From Flammeovirgaceae bacterium 311 (GTDB taxonomy: Bacteria; Bacteroidota; Bacteroidia; Cytophagales; Cyclobacteriaceae): a stretch of DNA of 64,000 bases. The stretch spans positions 6,522,501-6,586,500 of the forward strand of contig CP004371.1 in assembly GCA_000597885.1 (NCBI GenBank), given 5' to 3'. The notes under the pieces are model-generated. The model was not told the origin of the DNA, made no database searches, and saw only the letters and a list, made by a program, of their open reading frames with translations. Each line of letters starts with the position of its first letter. Position 1 is the first letter of the stretch. This document shows, piece after piece, positions 45,021-54,616 of the stretch. Made by a program: the position numbers and the translations under genes.

Positions 45021-48000
45021 TTAGTGCTTAATGAACCTGACAAATCTGCTTTCTGCCGCATCAGACTGAATTCTAAGGATATAGATGCCTTTGTCTATTC
45101 CGCTGTTGCTTAAGTCGATGAAGAAAGTATTATCTCCTTTTTCCGTTCTAACCTCCTGGCTATAAATTGTCTTACCTCTAAGGTCGGTTACCTGTAGTAA
45201 ACATGCACTTTCTCCAGAGGCTGTATGACTCACAAATAGGATACCATTGGTTGGGTTGGGGTAAACAAGTGTCTCCTGCACCACCGGCTGGTCCTCTGCT
45301 ACTCTTGCACTGGTGATCATTTCTTCGGTTTTGGTTGTGTTAGCACTTGCACCGGCTGCTTCACGGCTGCCATCACGTGCTTCGATCACCAGTGCTGTCA
45401 GGTAACCATAACGGGCAAATTCACCGGCTTCAACCTCTATGATCACATCTCCACCCGTCGCTTCTATGTCTCTAATCACTGCGGTATTCTTCAGGTTCGA
45501 CTGTGCATCCAGCGTTACTTTCTTGTTTCCTATCCTGTATTCGCTCACCCCGTTTTCTGTACCAAATGCTGTGGAAGCAAAAAAGCGGAAGTTATAGATC
45601 AGATCAGGATTCAGTCCATACACGCGTATGTAGGCTACAGAGCCCACCTCATTAAAGTAGAAGCTCTTGATCACCCGGTCGGGATAAATACCCAGTCCTT
45701 TTGCATCAGGCCCGAAATTGTTGCTTCCGTCAAAACCTTCCAGTAGCTTAAAGTTGAGATAGGTGCTTTGCGCACTGGCATCTTTCAGGTTATACCAGGC
45801 ATTGCCGGTAACCGGGAGTTTGGTCAGGTTATTCCAGGGCAGTTCAGCTTTTGTCTGGCTGTCTTTGTTCATATTCAGATATACCTCATACTGCAGCGTA
45901 GCACTTTGTTTTATTTCGCTGTAGGCCGAGAATTTGGTGCCGCTCGCAGCCCTGATGCGGTACTCATAGCCCGTGTTCTCCGCTAAGCCCTTGTCTGAAT
46001 AAAGAGTGGTATTCGCTGCATTGGTCGCAATTTTTGCAAAGCTGCCGGAGGGGAGGGTTCGTCTCCAGATCTCAAAACCTGTTTCCTGGTAAGAATTATC
46101 GGTCCAGCTAAGGTCTATCTGTGTTTTTGAAACAGCCTGGGCTGTTAATCTGCCCGGCCGCAGCACCAGCCCGTTGTCGTCGTATTGTTCTATAACCATG
46201 GCATTCAGGTAACCACCCTTTGTGGCATTACTGCTGCCCGTTACAGTTACCCATACTTCACCATTGGCATCGGCTTTAAGGCCATTGATCTGTACAGTTT
46301 TATCACTATTGCTCTGCACATCCAGCATTACAGTTTCGGAACCTACGGTATATTTGGTTGTGCCATTGTTGCTCTTGTAGATGCTGCTGCCGTAAAAAAC
46401 CAGGTTGTAACGCAGGCTGGCCTTCAGGCCCGATATTTTAAATTGTGCAGTTTTACCCGGATTGATGATGTATGCAGATTTACTAACTGCGTTCGGGTAC
46501 AGGCCTGTGTTGTCCAGGCTGCTTTCGCCATAGGATTTATTACCTGAAAATGGTTGGACCAGGGTCAGGTAATAATTAGTGCTTTTGCCATTTTCATCCA
46601 GCAGGTTCTTGTTGCCGGGAATGATCTTATTTGCAGAACCAGCAAAAACATTGGTGTTGTTCCAGGGTTTTGGCGCCAGCTCCGGATGGGTATAGGTAAA
46701 GTTGATATAGGTGGCTGTTTTCTCACTGTTTTTTACGTTTATGTTAAAGCTGACATCTGTTTCCAGTGATCCATCGGTGGCAGTAAACTGGATACCGGTA
46801 TAGTAACCAATGTGTTTTACCGTGGGATTTACTACAACCTTAGCTTTGGTGCTACTCACTTTCTCAATGCTGGCAAATTGGGGCAGGTACCTGCTGATGA
46901 GGGTAAGTGCATCGCCATTTGGGTCGGACAGATCGAAGTGTACTTCTGTGGTGGTACCCTCCGGTGCAACAACCACACCGGGGAAGCCTGCAATAACAGG
47001 AGCCTTATTGTTACCATGATCCTGAAGCCCCAGATTTACTGCATTGCTCCAGCCTGAGGTGCCGCTGCTGTTGTAAGCCCTGACTTTGTAGGTATGTGTG
47101 GTGGTGCCGCTTGCGCTTTCGTCCAGATAGCTGATAATGTTGTTGTTCACCTGGCTTATCAGCACATCGTTCCGGTATACTTCGAAACCTTCCTCGTTGC
47201 CGGAATTGTCTTTCCAGCTAAGTAAAACACTCGTGCTGCTTTTACGGCTTACAGTAAGTGTGTTTGGTGCGGTTAGGGTACCTGTAGCTGATTTAGTAGT
47301 CGCATTGATCCAGGTGCCGTCGCTGCCCTTACCTGCAAAATCTGACTCTCCCGTACTGCCTGCCGCACGTACTTTATAAAAGTATTTAGTTGCTGAGGCA
47401 AGGTCTGCATCCTGATACTGTGTGGCATTGGCGGCTGTTTTCTTTACCAGCACATAAGGTCCTGTGTTAGAGGTACTCCTGAAAACCTCAAAGCTGCTTT
47501 CGTTGCTGCTGTTGTCGGTCCATTTAATCAGGTTACTGTGGTAATCTACTGCGGTAGCAGTAGCAGCAGTAGGTGCTGTTGGTGGCTTGGGTATGCTGAT
47601 ACTTTCTTTGAAGGCAGTCCCGGGCATCAGCTGCTTGCTGATGCCGGGTCCCTGCCAGCGTACCTCCAGCATTTCCCCGGATCCGGTTCTTTCAAAGTAT
47701 AGTATAGTAATGGGATGGAAGCCAGGAGTGAGGCTGATGGTACCTGACTTTTCATTTGTGCTGCTATGAATGCCATCATTGTTTACAACCAGCGTACCAT
47801 TAATCCTGACAGTACTGCCATCATCAGATTTGGTAAAGAAGGTGTAAGTGCCTGCGGTGGCGATGTTTAAAAATCCTTCAAACCTGAAGGCGAAGTAATC
47901 ATTTTTTTGACGATGGGAAATTATATCAACAGTAGGCGTTATGCCTTTTTTGACAACCGGCAGGCCTGTTACTTCATTCACAGTATTGATGTTCCCCTGA

Positions 48001-49850
48001 TAGTAAGTATAGGACAATCCGTTAATATAGGTGCCCCCGCTTGCCTGGTTGCTGAACGCCGAACGGTTTCCCTGCTGGTCTACCGCTCTCACAGCAAAAT
48101 TGTAAAGCTGCTTTTCAGCTAGGTTTTTTACTGAAAATTCAGTTTTTGTCGTGGTGCCCAGGAGGGTTGACTGGTTATTAGTATAAACCTCATACACCAG
48201 ATCGGCCTGCTGATCGGCATTATCGCTGGCCGGCAGCCAATTTAGGTCAATGCTGCTTCTGGTGGTTTTTATCACCTGTAGATCACCAGGGGCTGCAGGT
48301 GCCACAGCATCTGCCATAGTTTTACCGCTGCCTGTAGCATACTGGGAGCCGCCGCTATTATTGTAGGCGCGTACAGAATAAAAATAGCGGGTATAAGTTT
48401 CAAGCTGTTTATCCTGATAAGTGGTGGTATTGGCTGGGAGCTGGGAAGCCAGTACCCAGGGACCCGACGCAGTTTTGCCGCGGTATACTTCAAAGCCCAG
48501 TTCATTGGTGCTGTTATCATTCCAGTGAAGATTTAGCTGTGTAACTGATTCGGTTGCTGCTACCAGGTTAGATGGTGAGGGAAGAACTCCTACCTTATTA
48601 ACTGTAACAACAATGGGTGCAGAGTTGGCGCTGGGGCAGCCAAAGGCTTCTGTTACTGAGGCACTATAGGTGCCGGCGCTCTTCACAACCAGGCTATCCA
48701 GGGTAGATCCGTTTGACCATTTATAGTTTTGAAAACCTTTGGGAGCTCGTAAAGTAACTGAGGTTCTGCCATCAAGGGTGGGCAGTGCCGTAGGGCCGGT
48801 CGCTACAATGGTAGGTGTGGCAGTGGGGGCTATGCGTTGAACTTTCAGGGGAGCAGACCATGCTGACCATACTCCTTTGTGTTTGATACGGACGGTATAT
48901 TGACCTTCTCCGGAAAACTGAAGCTCGTTGCTGTTGCCGCCTGTTGCTGCACCGTCTTTTCTCCACTCATATCCTTCAAAACCATGTTTAACACCCATGA
49001 TGCCTGATATAGACTCGCCGGTACAGAAGTTGTATTTAAAGTTAAGGGCATGGATGCGCAGGGTTGAGTTCTGCATCATAAAGGAGAAAAAGTCGGGCTC
49101 CAGGTACATGGCTTTCCAAGTGCCGTGGCCCAGCTCGTGATAGTATGTATAACGGTAGTTAGCGCCAACTGCTCTGAACTTGCTGGCCACATTATTGCCA
49201 GATACAGGTTTGGGGCTGTCGTCGCGGCCTCCCTGTGAGTGCCATACGGCTGTATATTTAAGTGTGGCTGCATAGCCGGCTACTGTGGCATCTGCCGACG
49301 ACATGGGGATAATGCCCGAAAAGACTTTTGGATTTTCATAAGCCATTTTCCAGGCTGTTCCGCCTCCTGCAGAGTAACCCTGCAGCTGTACCCTAAACTC
49401 ATCTACCCGGTAGTTAGCAATGGCGTACTCAATAAATTTCAATATTTTGGCACGTTCGCCGCTATTGAAGTACTCGGTAGGCGATTGGGGTGCCATGATA
49501 AAACCATCAAACTTGCCGCTGTTCACGGCATCAAGGTGGTTTTTGCCTCCATACTGCAGTTGATGATTGTTATCAGTGCCCTTTTCACCAATACCGTGTA
49601 TGAGTATCATCAGCGGATACTTTTTGCTTGATGGCGAGGAGTTGTAATCTTTTGGAAACAGGAGGCGGAAAGGCATACCATTGATAATGTAGGCCTTGTA
49701 AGGTGAGGTATCCCAGTTGGTGGCTACGTCTTTGGTGTAGCACCAGCTATACACTTTATCGTCCGATGGCGGTAGTGGCGGACAATTTTGTGCCAGTAGC
49801 CCGAAGCTGTAAGACAGCATCAAGGGCAGGAAGAACAGCATTTTTTTCAT
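45021..49850 (-). CDS. Giant T9SS-secreted esterase, paralogue of the neighbour (1609 aa)
   Basis: The start is set at 49850, where the signal peptide begins (MKKMLFFLPLMLSYSFGLLAQ); an in-frame ATG 40 codons upstream precedes no signal. The esterase domain (about 35-280) has GYSAGGGTAW (Ser near 160) and GHGTWKAMY, matching the neighbouring 2158-residue protein. An Ig-like region, FN3 domains, PA14 (about 610-747, TAGTYTFFTKSDDGSTVRING), FN3, a cadherin-like domain, module E (about 1045-1222), FN3, module F (about 1320-1490) and a T9SS sorting domain (LVYPNPTNGILF ... RFIKH) follow. It has the same overall plan as the neighbour with fewer inserts, so the two are an old tandem duplication. 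The likely role is deacylation of a surface or environmental glycan. Confidence 0.87.
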   Translation of the reverse strand: MKKMLFFLPLMLSYSFGLLAQNCPPLPPSDDKVYSWCYTKDVATNWDTSPYKAYIINGMPFRLLFPKDYNSSPSSKKYPLMILIHGIGEKGTDNNHQLQYGGKNHLDAVNSGKFDGFIMAPQSPTEYFNSGERAKILKFIEYAIANYRVDEFRVQLQGYSAGGGTAWKMAYENPKVFSGIIPMSSADATVAGYAATLKYTAVWHSQGGRDDSPKPVSGNNVASKFRAVGANYRYTYYHELGHGTWKAMYLEPDFFSFMMQNSTLRIHALNFKYNFCTGESISGIMGVKHGFEGYEWRKDGAATGGNSNELQFSGEGQYTVRIKHKGVWSAWSAPLKVQRIAPTATPTIVATGPTALPTLDGRTSVTLRAPKGFQNYKWSNGSTLDSLVVKSAGTYSASVTEAFGCPSANSAPIVVTVNKVGVLPSPSNLVAATESVTQLNLHWNDNSTNELGFEVYRGKTASGPWVLASQLPANTTTYQDKQLETYTRYFYSVRAYNNSGGSQYATGSGKTMADAVAPAAPGDLQVIKTTRSSIDLNWLPASDNADQQADLVYEVYTNNQSTLLGTTTKTEFSVKNLAEKQLYNFAVRAVDQQGNRSAFSNQASGGTYINGLSYTYYQGNINTVNEVTGLPVVKKGITPTVDIISHRQKNDYFAFRFEGFLNIATAGTYTFFTKSDDGSTVRINGTLVVNNDGIHSSTNEKSGTISLTPGFHPITILYFERTGSGEMLEVRWQGPGISKQLMPGTAFKESISIPKPPTAPTAATATAVDYHSNLIKWTDNSSNESSFEVFRSTSNTGPYVLVKKTAANATQYQDADLASATKYFYKVRAAGSTGESDFAGKGSDGTWINATTKSATGTLTAPNTLTVSRKSSTSVLLSWKDNSGNEEGFEVYRNDVLISQVNNNIISYLDESASGTTTHTYKVRAYNSSGTSGWSNAVNLGLQDHGNNKAPVIAGFPGVVVAPEGTTTEVHFDLSDPNGDALTLISRYLPQFASIEKVSSTKAKVVVNPTVKHIGYYTGIQFTATDGSLETDVSFNINVKNSEKTATYINFTYTHPELAPKPWNNTNVFAGSANKIIPGNKNLLDENGKSTNYYLTLVQPFSGNKSYGESSLDNTGLYPNAVSKSAYIINPGKTAQFKISGLKASLRYNLVFYGSSIYKSNNGTTKYTVGSETVMLDVQSNSDKTVQINGLKADANGEVWVTVTGSSNATKGGYLNAMVIEQYDDNGLVLRPGRLTAQAVSKTQIDLSWTDNSYQETGFEIWRRTLPSGSFAKIATNAANTTLYSDKGLAENTGYEYRIRAASGTKFSAYSEIKQSATLQYEVYLNMNKDSQTKAELPWNNLTKLPVTGNAWYNLKDASAQSTYLNFKLLEGFDGSNNFGPDAKGLGIYPDRVIKSFYFNEVGSVAYIRVYGLNPDLIYNFRFFASTAFGTENGVSEYRIGNKKVTLDAQSNLKNTAVIRDIEATGGDVIIEVEAGEFARYGYLTALVIEARDGSREAAGASANTTKTEEMITSARVAEDQPVVQETLVYPNPTNGILFVSHTASGESACLLQVTDLRGKTIYSQEVRTEKGDNTFFIDLSNSGIDKGIYILRIQSDAAESRFVRFIKH
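45380..45890 (-). other. Undescribed module, copy F
   Basis: This is residues about 1320-1490 of the 1609-residue esterase. Conserved points are EVYLNMNKDS, PWNNLTKLP, GIYPDRVIK, RVYGLNPDLIYNFRFFAS, YRIGNKKVTLDAQSNL and YGYLTALVIEARD. It is most like copy D. Confidence 0.6.
46185..46715 (-). other. Undescribed module, copy E
   Basis: This is residues about 1045-1222. Conserved points are TYINFTYTHPE, PWNNTNVF, LYPNAVSKS, KISGLKASLRYNLVFYGS, YTVGSETVMLDVQSN and GYLNAMVIEQY. It follows a cadherin-like domain, as copy C does. Confidence 0.6.
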
Positions 49851-50563
49851 AAAAAATACAGAACGTTGCTCTTTAAAAAGTAAGTCAGGAATACAGGGAA
49901 TAAAAAATATTTTCCTTAAAGAATAGTATCTCAAGGCTAAAGGAAGACGCCAGAACAACCAGCTATTCATCTAGCTTTCAGGAGTTCTGATTAAGATTAT
50001 CTCTTGTAATGAATATAAGAAATAATATTAATATCTATACTATGCTTCCAGGCATAAAGCATAAGTTCAGGTGGTTAGCAGTATTACGGAAAACCCTTAT
50101 AAGACAGCTAATCATTTTCGGGAAAATTTTTTTGACTCGTCCTGGGCTTAAAACTCCTAATATTACCTGGCTGCAGGTGGTGCATTTAACAGCCCGCGCC
50201 TGATGGGTCTATTATGCTAAAGTTTCCCCGTATCTGGGATTAAAAGTAAGCGTGCTGCTCATTCTGTTGTGGCCGACGAATTATGTGTTTCACCTGAAAT
50301 ACCATAGCACAACATACAAACGAACAGATGATGGAAATCTTGATGAGCTAATTATCTCTGGATAAATGATTTTTTTTGTATCCTAAATCTAACGTTTAGC
50401 GTATAGGATTACCAATGCGTATGTACTGAACCAGCTACTACATCTGCTCATGACCCTACTGATGGCTGCAGCTTTTTTTGCCTTTTATCACTTTCCCTTA
50501 ACTTGCCACCAGACAATAAAGGCGTTGCACTCCAACCTCAATAGTCACTGCCTTAACTAAAGT
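49851..50563. other. 713-bp intergenic region between the esterase and the GT4 gene
   Basis: This is a divergent, AT-rich region with no gene I can support. A short hairpin TATGC/GCATA (50041-50056) and T-runs near 50125 and 50370 are the only structures seen. I find no exact TAnnTTTG for the + strand gene. Confidence 0.5.
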
Positions 50564-51715
50564 ATGAAAAGACCCTTACGAATAGGAATCGAAATTCAGC
50601 GAATTTTCCGTCCTAAAAAGCATGGCATGGAAATAGTTGCCCTGGAGCTGGTACGCCAGCTGCAAAAGATGGATAAGCAGAATGAGTATGTGATATTCGC
50701 TAAAGATGATGTGGATGATGCCTGTTTATCTGAAACAGACAACTTCAAAATAAAAAAACTGCCTGCGTATACTTATGCCGACTGGGAGCAGATAAAGCTG
50801 CCTATGGCTGTAAAAGACGCAAGGCTTGATTTTTTGCATTCCACCTGTAATACTTCTTCTATTGTACAGCCAGTCCCTTTGCTGCTAACCGTGCATGATG
50901 TGATCTACCTGGAGAAGGTAGATTTCAATGGAACTGCTTATCAGAACTTTGGCAATTTATATCGGAGGTTTGTAGTACCAAAGGTGGTTCGTAAGAGCGA
51001 AATGGTGTTTACTGTTTCTAATTTTGAGAGAGAAACCATACTTGAGAGCCTTAAACTGCCTGAAGACAGGGTAAGGGTGGTCTATAATGCCATCAGCAGT
51101 AAGTTCAATACCAACTATGCTGCAGAAGAGCTGAAAACCTTCAAAGAAAAATATGGGTTGCCCGTTCAGTTTATTCTTTTTTTGGGCAATACTGCCCCCA
51201 AGAAGAATACCTTTCGGGTTATACAGGCTTTTTCAGAATACTGTCGTGCTGAAAAAAGCCCCATTCCGATGGTGATCCTGGATTGTACCCCCGCCCTAGT
51301 GCAGGAAATGCTGGAGAAGATCGGGCATAAGGAGCTGCTCTCCAATTTTATCTTTCCAGGCTATGTTACGCCAGATGAGATGCCCCTGATCTATAATGCA
51401 GCAACACTTTTCCTGTATCCTTCCTTGCGTGAAAGTTTTGGGCTGCCCATACTGGAAGCAATGGCATGTGCTACGCCTGTGATTACCTCCAATACCTCAT
51501 CAATGCCTGAGGTTGCGGGTGGTGCAGCATTACTGGTTGACCCATTTGACCATCAGCAAATTTCTGAGGGTATTTACAAAATCCTTAGCGATAGCAGCCT
51601 ACGCCATAGTATGGTGGAAAACGGAAGAGAAAGAGCTTCAAAATTTACCTGGGAGGCGTCTGCGGCATCTCTGCTGAACTTTTATGATAGTATGCCCAGA
51701 AGGAGTTTGAACTAA
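50564..51715 (+). CDS. Glycosyltransferase, GT4 family
   Basis: This 383-residue GT-B enzyme has a Glyco_transf_4-like N-terminal half (RIGIEIQRIFRPKKHGME ... VPLLLTVHDVIYLEK). A Glycos_transf_1 C-terminal half has FLGNTAPKKNTFRVIQAF and the donor-binding LRESFGLPILEAMACATPV with both glutamates of E-x7-E. It is a retaining glycosyltransferase (mannosyl/rhamnosyl/glucosyl type by family) that adds a sugar to the repeat unit in the cytoplasm. It is the first of four + strand genes in this sub-cluster, but gaps of 115 and 207 bp after it and after the next gene suggest separate promoters. Confidence 0.9.
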   Translation: MKRPLRIGIEIQRIFRPKKHGMEIVALELVRQLQKMDKQNEYVIFAKDDVDDACLSETDNFKIKKLPAYTYADWEQIKLPMAVKDARLDFLHSTCNTSSIVQPVPLLLTVHDVIYLEKVDFNGTAYQNFGNLYRRFVVPKVVRKSEMVFTVSNFERETILESLKLPEDRVRVVYNAISSKFNTNYAAEELKTFKEKYGLPVQFILFLGNTAPKKNTFRVIQAFSEYCRAEKSPIPMVILDCTPALVQEMLEKIGHKELLSNFIFPGYVTPDEMPLIYNAATLFLYPSLRESFGLPILEAMACATPVITSNTSSMPEVAGGAALLVDPFDHQQISEGIYKILSDSSLRHSMVENGRERASKFTWEASAASLLNFYDSMPRRSLN

Positions 51716-51784
51716 GAGTAAATTATTATCATATCTAAGTTTAATTAATTTCAAATTCTGAATTTTTTAAAGATTTATTATTAT

Positions 51785-51792
51785 TATTTTTG
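51785..51792 (+). promoter_or_regulatory. Candidate -7 element for the GT-C gene at 51831 (TATTTTTG)
   Basis: This is an exact TAnnTTTG match 38 bp before the ATG. A T-rich run near 51763-51768 lies at roughly -33 spacing. Confidence 0.4.
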
Positions 51793-51830
51793 TTGTTGTT
51801 CCAGAAGATGAATTATCTAATTTTAAGAAC

Positions 51831-53438
51831 ATGATACCAGTAATTACTCGGCATACTACAGCAAGTGATCTTGCTGATACTTATTTCAGCAAAAAAAATG
51901 TGCTCAATTATGTACTGATAGTATCGTTCATATGCTTTGTGGGTATGATTATCATGCGGTTCATTACTGCTTATAGTCTTAATGTAGATTTGGTGGGTGT
52001 AGAAACAAATGTTGTTTTTAGTATTCAGACAGCTATCGCTGGTCAGAGTCTATATAATGATCCTATGTACATTCCTTTTACCATTACCCAGTATACGCCG
52101 CTGTACTATGATCTGTGTGCTGTAACAGCCAGGCTGCTACAGGTAGAGGCTACGGATGTACATACAATTTATGTAATAGGCAGGATGTGGAACATCTTTT
52201 TGAACTTACTGACTGCCTATGCGATTTATCTGATTTGTAGCAATATTTTCAGACTGGAGAATAAGCTTTCAATCATCGCAGGCTTATGTGCATTTGTTTT
52301 CATCTTCCGCCACGACTTTTCAGTTCGTTCAGATTCCCTTCAGAACCTTTTCGTGATCTGGGCCATCTACTATTTCTTTAACTATCTTCAAAACCTTCAG
52401 CTACGTTCCCGTTCACTAGTTTATCTAGCAGTAGCCATATTTCTGGGAGTTGCGTCCATCTTTGCCAAACAAAGTGGTATCCAGATTCCTATCATCTTTA
52501 TGATGTTCCTGCTGTTTACTATGAACTGGCGTGGTTTTATCATAGGTTCTGTCTTGACGCTTGTATTTTTCAGCGGCTTTTATCTATACTATCATTCTCT
52601 TTACGGAGAAGCCTTTTTTCAAAATGTGGTTGGCGGTGTGGCCAATGGAATCACCCTACGTGGGTTTTTGGTTTGGGTAATCGGGGCTAAACCATTCTTT
52701 CTGAAGATCTTCATACCATTTCTAATTGTCACCTATATCATCCTCAAAACCAAATTACTCTTTAAGGGTACTTTAGAAGAAAGATTTCTTGCCTTTTGCC
52801 TTGCAGGGCTTTTTGGCTTTGCTACTGTTACAGGCTTAAAAATGGGTGCAACGGCACAGTACTACGGGCTGTTTCAGTACATGGCTTGGGTGCTGATCTT
52901 CTATTATTTTGGAAGTAAGAAAGTTGATACAGTAAAAGAAGGAACAAGTTCTACCAGTATAGCCTGGCTTAAAAGAATAGGCATTTGGGCATTTTTAATG
53001 GGCCTGCTTGCTATCAATACACTGTATCAGTTTAATATGATAAGAACTGATGAATTCAAGGGAAGAGAACATCTGGAGGCAGAGAGACAAATTACCTGGA
53101 ATGTAGCAAACTATTTGAAGAACGATCTTTCACTGGCGCCTGGTGAGAAGGTATTTGCAAACTTATCTGTAGCTGAAAGAAGGGGAATTAACAATGCCCT
53201 ATTTGCCAATGCAGTAGTACCTCAGCTAGAGATTGTTCATTTTTCAATGACTCCTCTGAAAGTATTTGGCTACGATCAGTTTGATGAATCGTTGAGAAAT
53301 GGCACGATAAAATATATTATCGATTCTGACCCGGTGTATCATTTTATCATTACCGACAACTTTGAACAGTTAAAAAAGAATAATTATAAGCTGGTGAAGA
53401 GAATAGATAATTATTCCATTTATCAGTATACTAAATGA
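51831..53438 (+). CDS. Membrane glycosyltransferase, GT-C fold (GT39/ArnT-like)
   Basis: This 535-residue protein has about 11 membrane helices and a soluble C-terminal tail of about 130 residues. The first periplasmic loop (VDLVGVETNVVFSIQTAIAG, then LYNDPMYIPFTITQYTPLYY) has the acidic residue and the Y.P/TPLYY pattern of PMT_2-type enzymes. RHDFSVRSDSLQNLF is another conserved loop. Such enzymes transfer a sugar from a polyprenyl-phosphate donor to an acceptor at the periplasmic face. A polyprenyl-phosphate sugar synthase (GtrB-like) and GtrA follow in the same direction. The DprE-type trio 16 kb upstream could supply a polyprenyl-phosphoryl arabinose donor; the link is inference. Confidence 0.82.
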   Translation: MIPVITRHTTASDLADTYFSKKNVLNYVLIVSFICFVGMIIMRFITAYSLNVDLVGVETNVVFSIQTAIAGQSLYNDPMYIPFTITQYTPLYYDLCAVTARLLQVEATDVHTIYVIGRMWNIFLNLLTAYAIYLICSNIFRLENKLSIIAGLCAFVFIFRHDFSVRSDSLQNLFVIWAIYYFFNYLQNLQLRSRSLVYLAVAIFLGVASIFAKQSGIQIPIIFMMFLLFTMNWRGFIIGSVLTLVFFSGFYLYYHSLYGEAFFQNVVGGVANGITLRGFLVWVIGAKPFFLKIFIPFLIVTYIILKTKLLFKGTLEERFLAFCLAGLFGFATVTGLKMGATAQYYGLFQYMAWVLIFYYFGSKKVDTVKEGTSSTSIAWLKRIGIWAFLMGLLAINTLYQFNMIRTDEFKGREHLEAERQITWNVANYLKNDLSLAPGEKVFANLSVAERRGINNALFANAVVPQLEIVHFSMTPLKVFGYDQFDESLRNGTIKYIIDSDPVYHFIITDNFEQLKKNNYKLVKRIDNYSIYQYTK

Positions 53439-53645
53439 GGGGTTGATGCAGGCGAAACTTTTTTAACCAACTTCCATTGTTGTATTCACCTGCGGATGAG
53501 AAATAAACTATTATTTTGATTCGCAGGTTAAATGTTGTATTTTAAATAAGTAAATGAATTTTTTTTATTTTCCTGAAGCTTTACAGCATCATAAGTGTTA
53601 TAAACTATACTTTTTTGGCTGCACTAATATTAATCCTGATAACAA

Positions 53646-54614
53646 ATGAGAAATAACGTTACTATAATTACTCCCTGTTTTAATGAGAATGTCACTGTAA
53701 TCGCATTTCTTCATGAACTGGTAGACGTAGTAAAAAATCTGCCGTTCCATTTTACCATTGTTGTGGTAGATGATGCATCTACAGACAATACTCAGGCACT
53801 GCTTCAGGAATTTGAACCGGTTGCTAAAAACGTGACGATGCAAATACTAAAATTGAAGTATAATGCCGGTCACCAGGGAGCGATATACCAGGGATTACTT
53901 TTTGCGCGTCATCTTGATTGTGAAAAATTTATTGTGATGGATTCCGATGGAGAGGATGATCCTGAGGCAATCAAAGAACTTGTTTTTATTGACGATTATA
54001 AAATTGTAAATGTCATCAGGGGCAGAAGAAAGGAAAATTTCACCTTCAGGTTCTCCTACCATATCTATAAGATCATTTTCAATATAATTACCGGGCGGGT
54101 AATGAATTTTGGAAATTACTGCATGATTGATAAGGATATACTGCAAAGTGCAACCAGCACCTCCTTTATACATTTTGCAGCTTATCTTTCCAAACACCGG
54201 GTACAGCCAAAAAAAATCATTTATAACCGAAGGAAGCGTATTGATGGAAAATCAAAAATGAATTTAACAAGCTTGGTACATCATGCTTTTAAATCATTTA
54301 TTGAATATGCCGAAGACTTCCTGATGATATTCCTGAAGCTCTTCCTCTTTATTGCCGTGGTGTTTATTGGAATGATCGGGTATGTGATTTATAAGAAGAT
54401 CTTTACCAACGAAGCGATACTAGGCTGGGCAAGTACTCTTTCTGCCAGTTTGTTTACTACAGCCATTATCTGCCTTGGCTTTTTTGTAATTGGTATACTA
54501 CTGTTAAATATTCTTGCAAAGAATAAGACAGCCAATAATGAGATTTACATTAACATGAGTAGTAACAGAATCAAAAAGCAGCAGAGCAGCGATAACATGC
54601 TGGAAGAGGTATAG
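53646..54614 (+). CDS. Polyprenyl-phosphate glycosyltransferase, GtrB/DPM1-like GT2
   Basis: This 322-residue protein has a GT2 catalytic domain (VTIITPCFNEN, VVVDDASTDNTQ, then the DxD region VMDSDGEDDPEAIKEL). Two C-terminal membrane helices (about 222-245 and 265-292) give the GtrB-type topology. It loads a sugar from a nucleotide donor onto undecaprenyl (or similar) phosphate at the cytosolic face. It lies 2 bp upstream of the GtrA gene, the classic GtrB-GtrA pairing of O-antigen modification cassettes. An early in-frame stop after DNMLEEV leaves a charged cytosolic tail. Confidence 0.88.
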   Translation: MRNNVTIITPCFNENVTVIAFLHELVDVVKNLPFHFTIVVVDDASTDNTQALLQEFEPVAKNVTMQILKLKYNAGHQGAIYQGLLFARHLDCEKFIVMDSDGEDDPEAIKELVFIDDYKIVNVIRGRRKENFTFRFSYHIYKIIFNIITGRVMNFGNYCMIDKDILQSATSTSFIHFAAYLSKHRVQPKKIIYNRRKRIDGKSKMNLTSLVHHAFKSFIEYAEDFLMIFLKLFLFIAVVFIGMIGYVIYKKIFTNEAILGWASTLSASLFTTAIICLGFFVIGILLLNILAKNKTANNEIYINMSSNRIKKQQSSDNMLEEV

Positions 54615-54616
54615 TA

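Noticed and set aside
49239-49631. 130-codon antisense frame inside the esterase gene, and similar long antisense frames in the giant genes
   Set aside because: These follow from the codon use of repeat-rich genes on the other strand and have no protein-like features.
50009-50203. 64-codon plus-strand frame in the gap before the GT4 gene
   Set aside because: It has no domain and sits in a low-complexity region with T-runs; it looks like chance.
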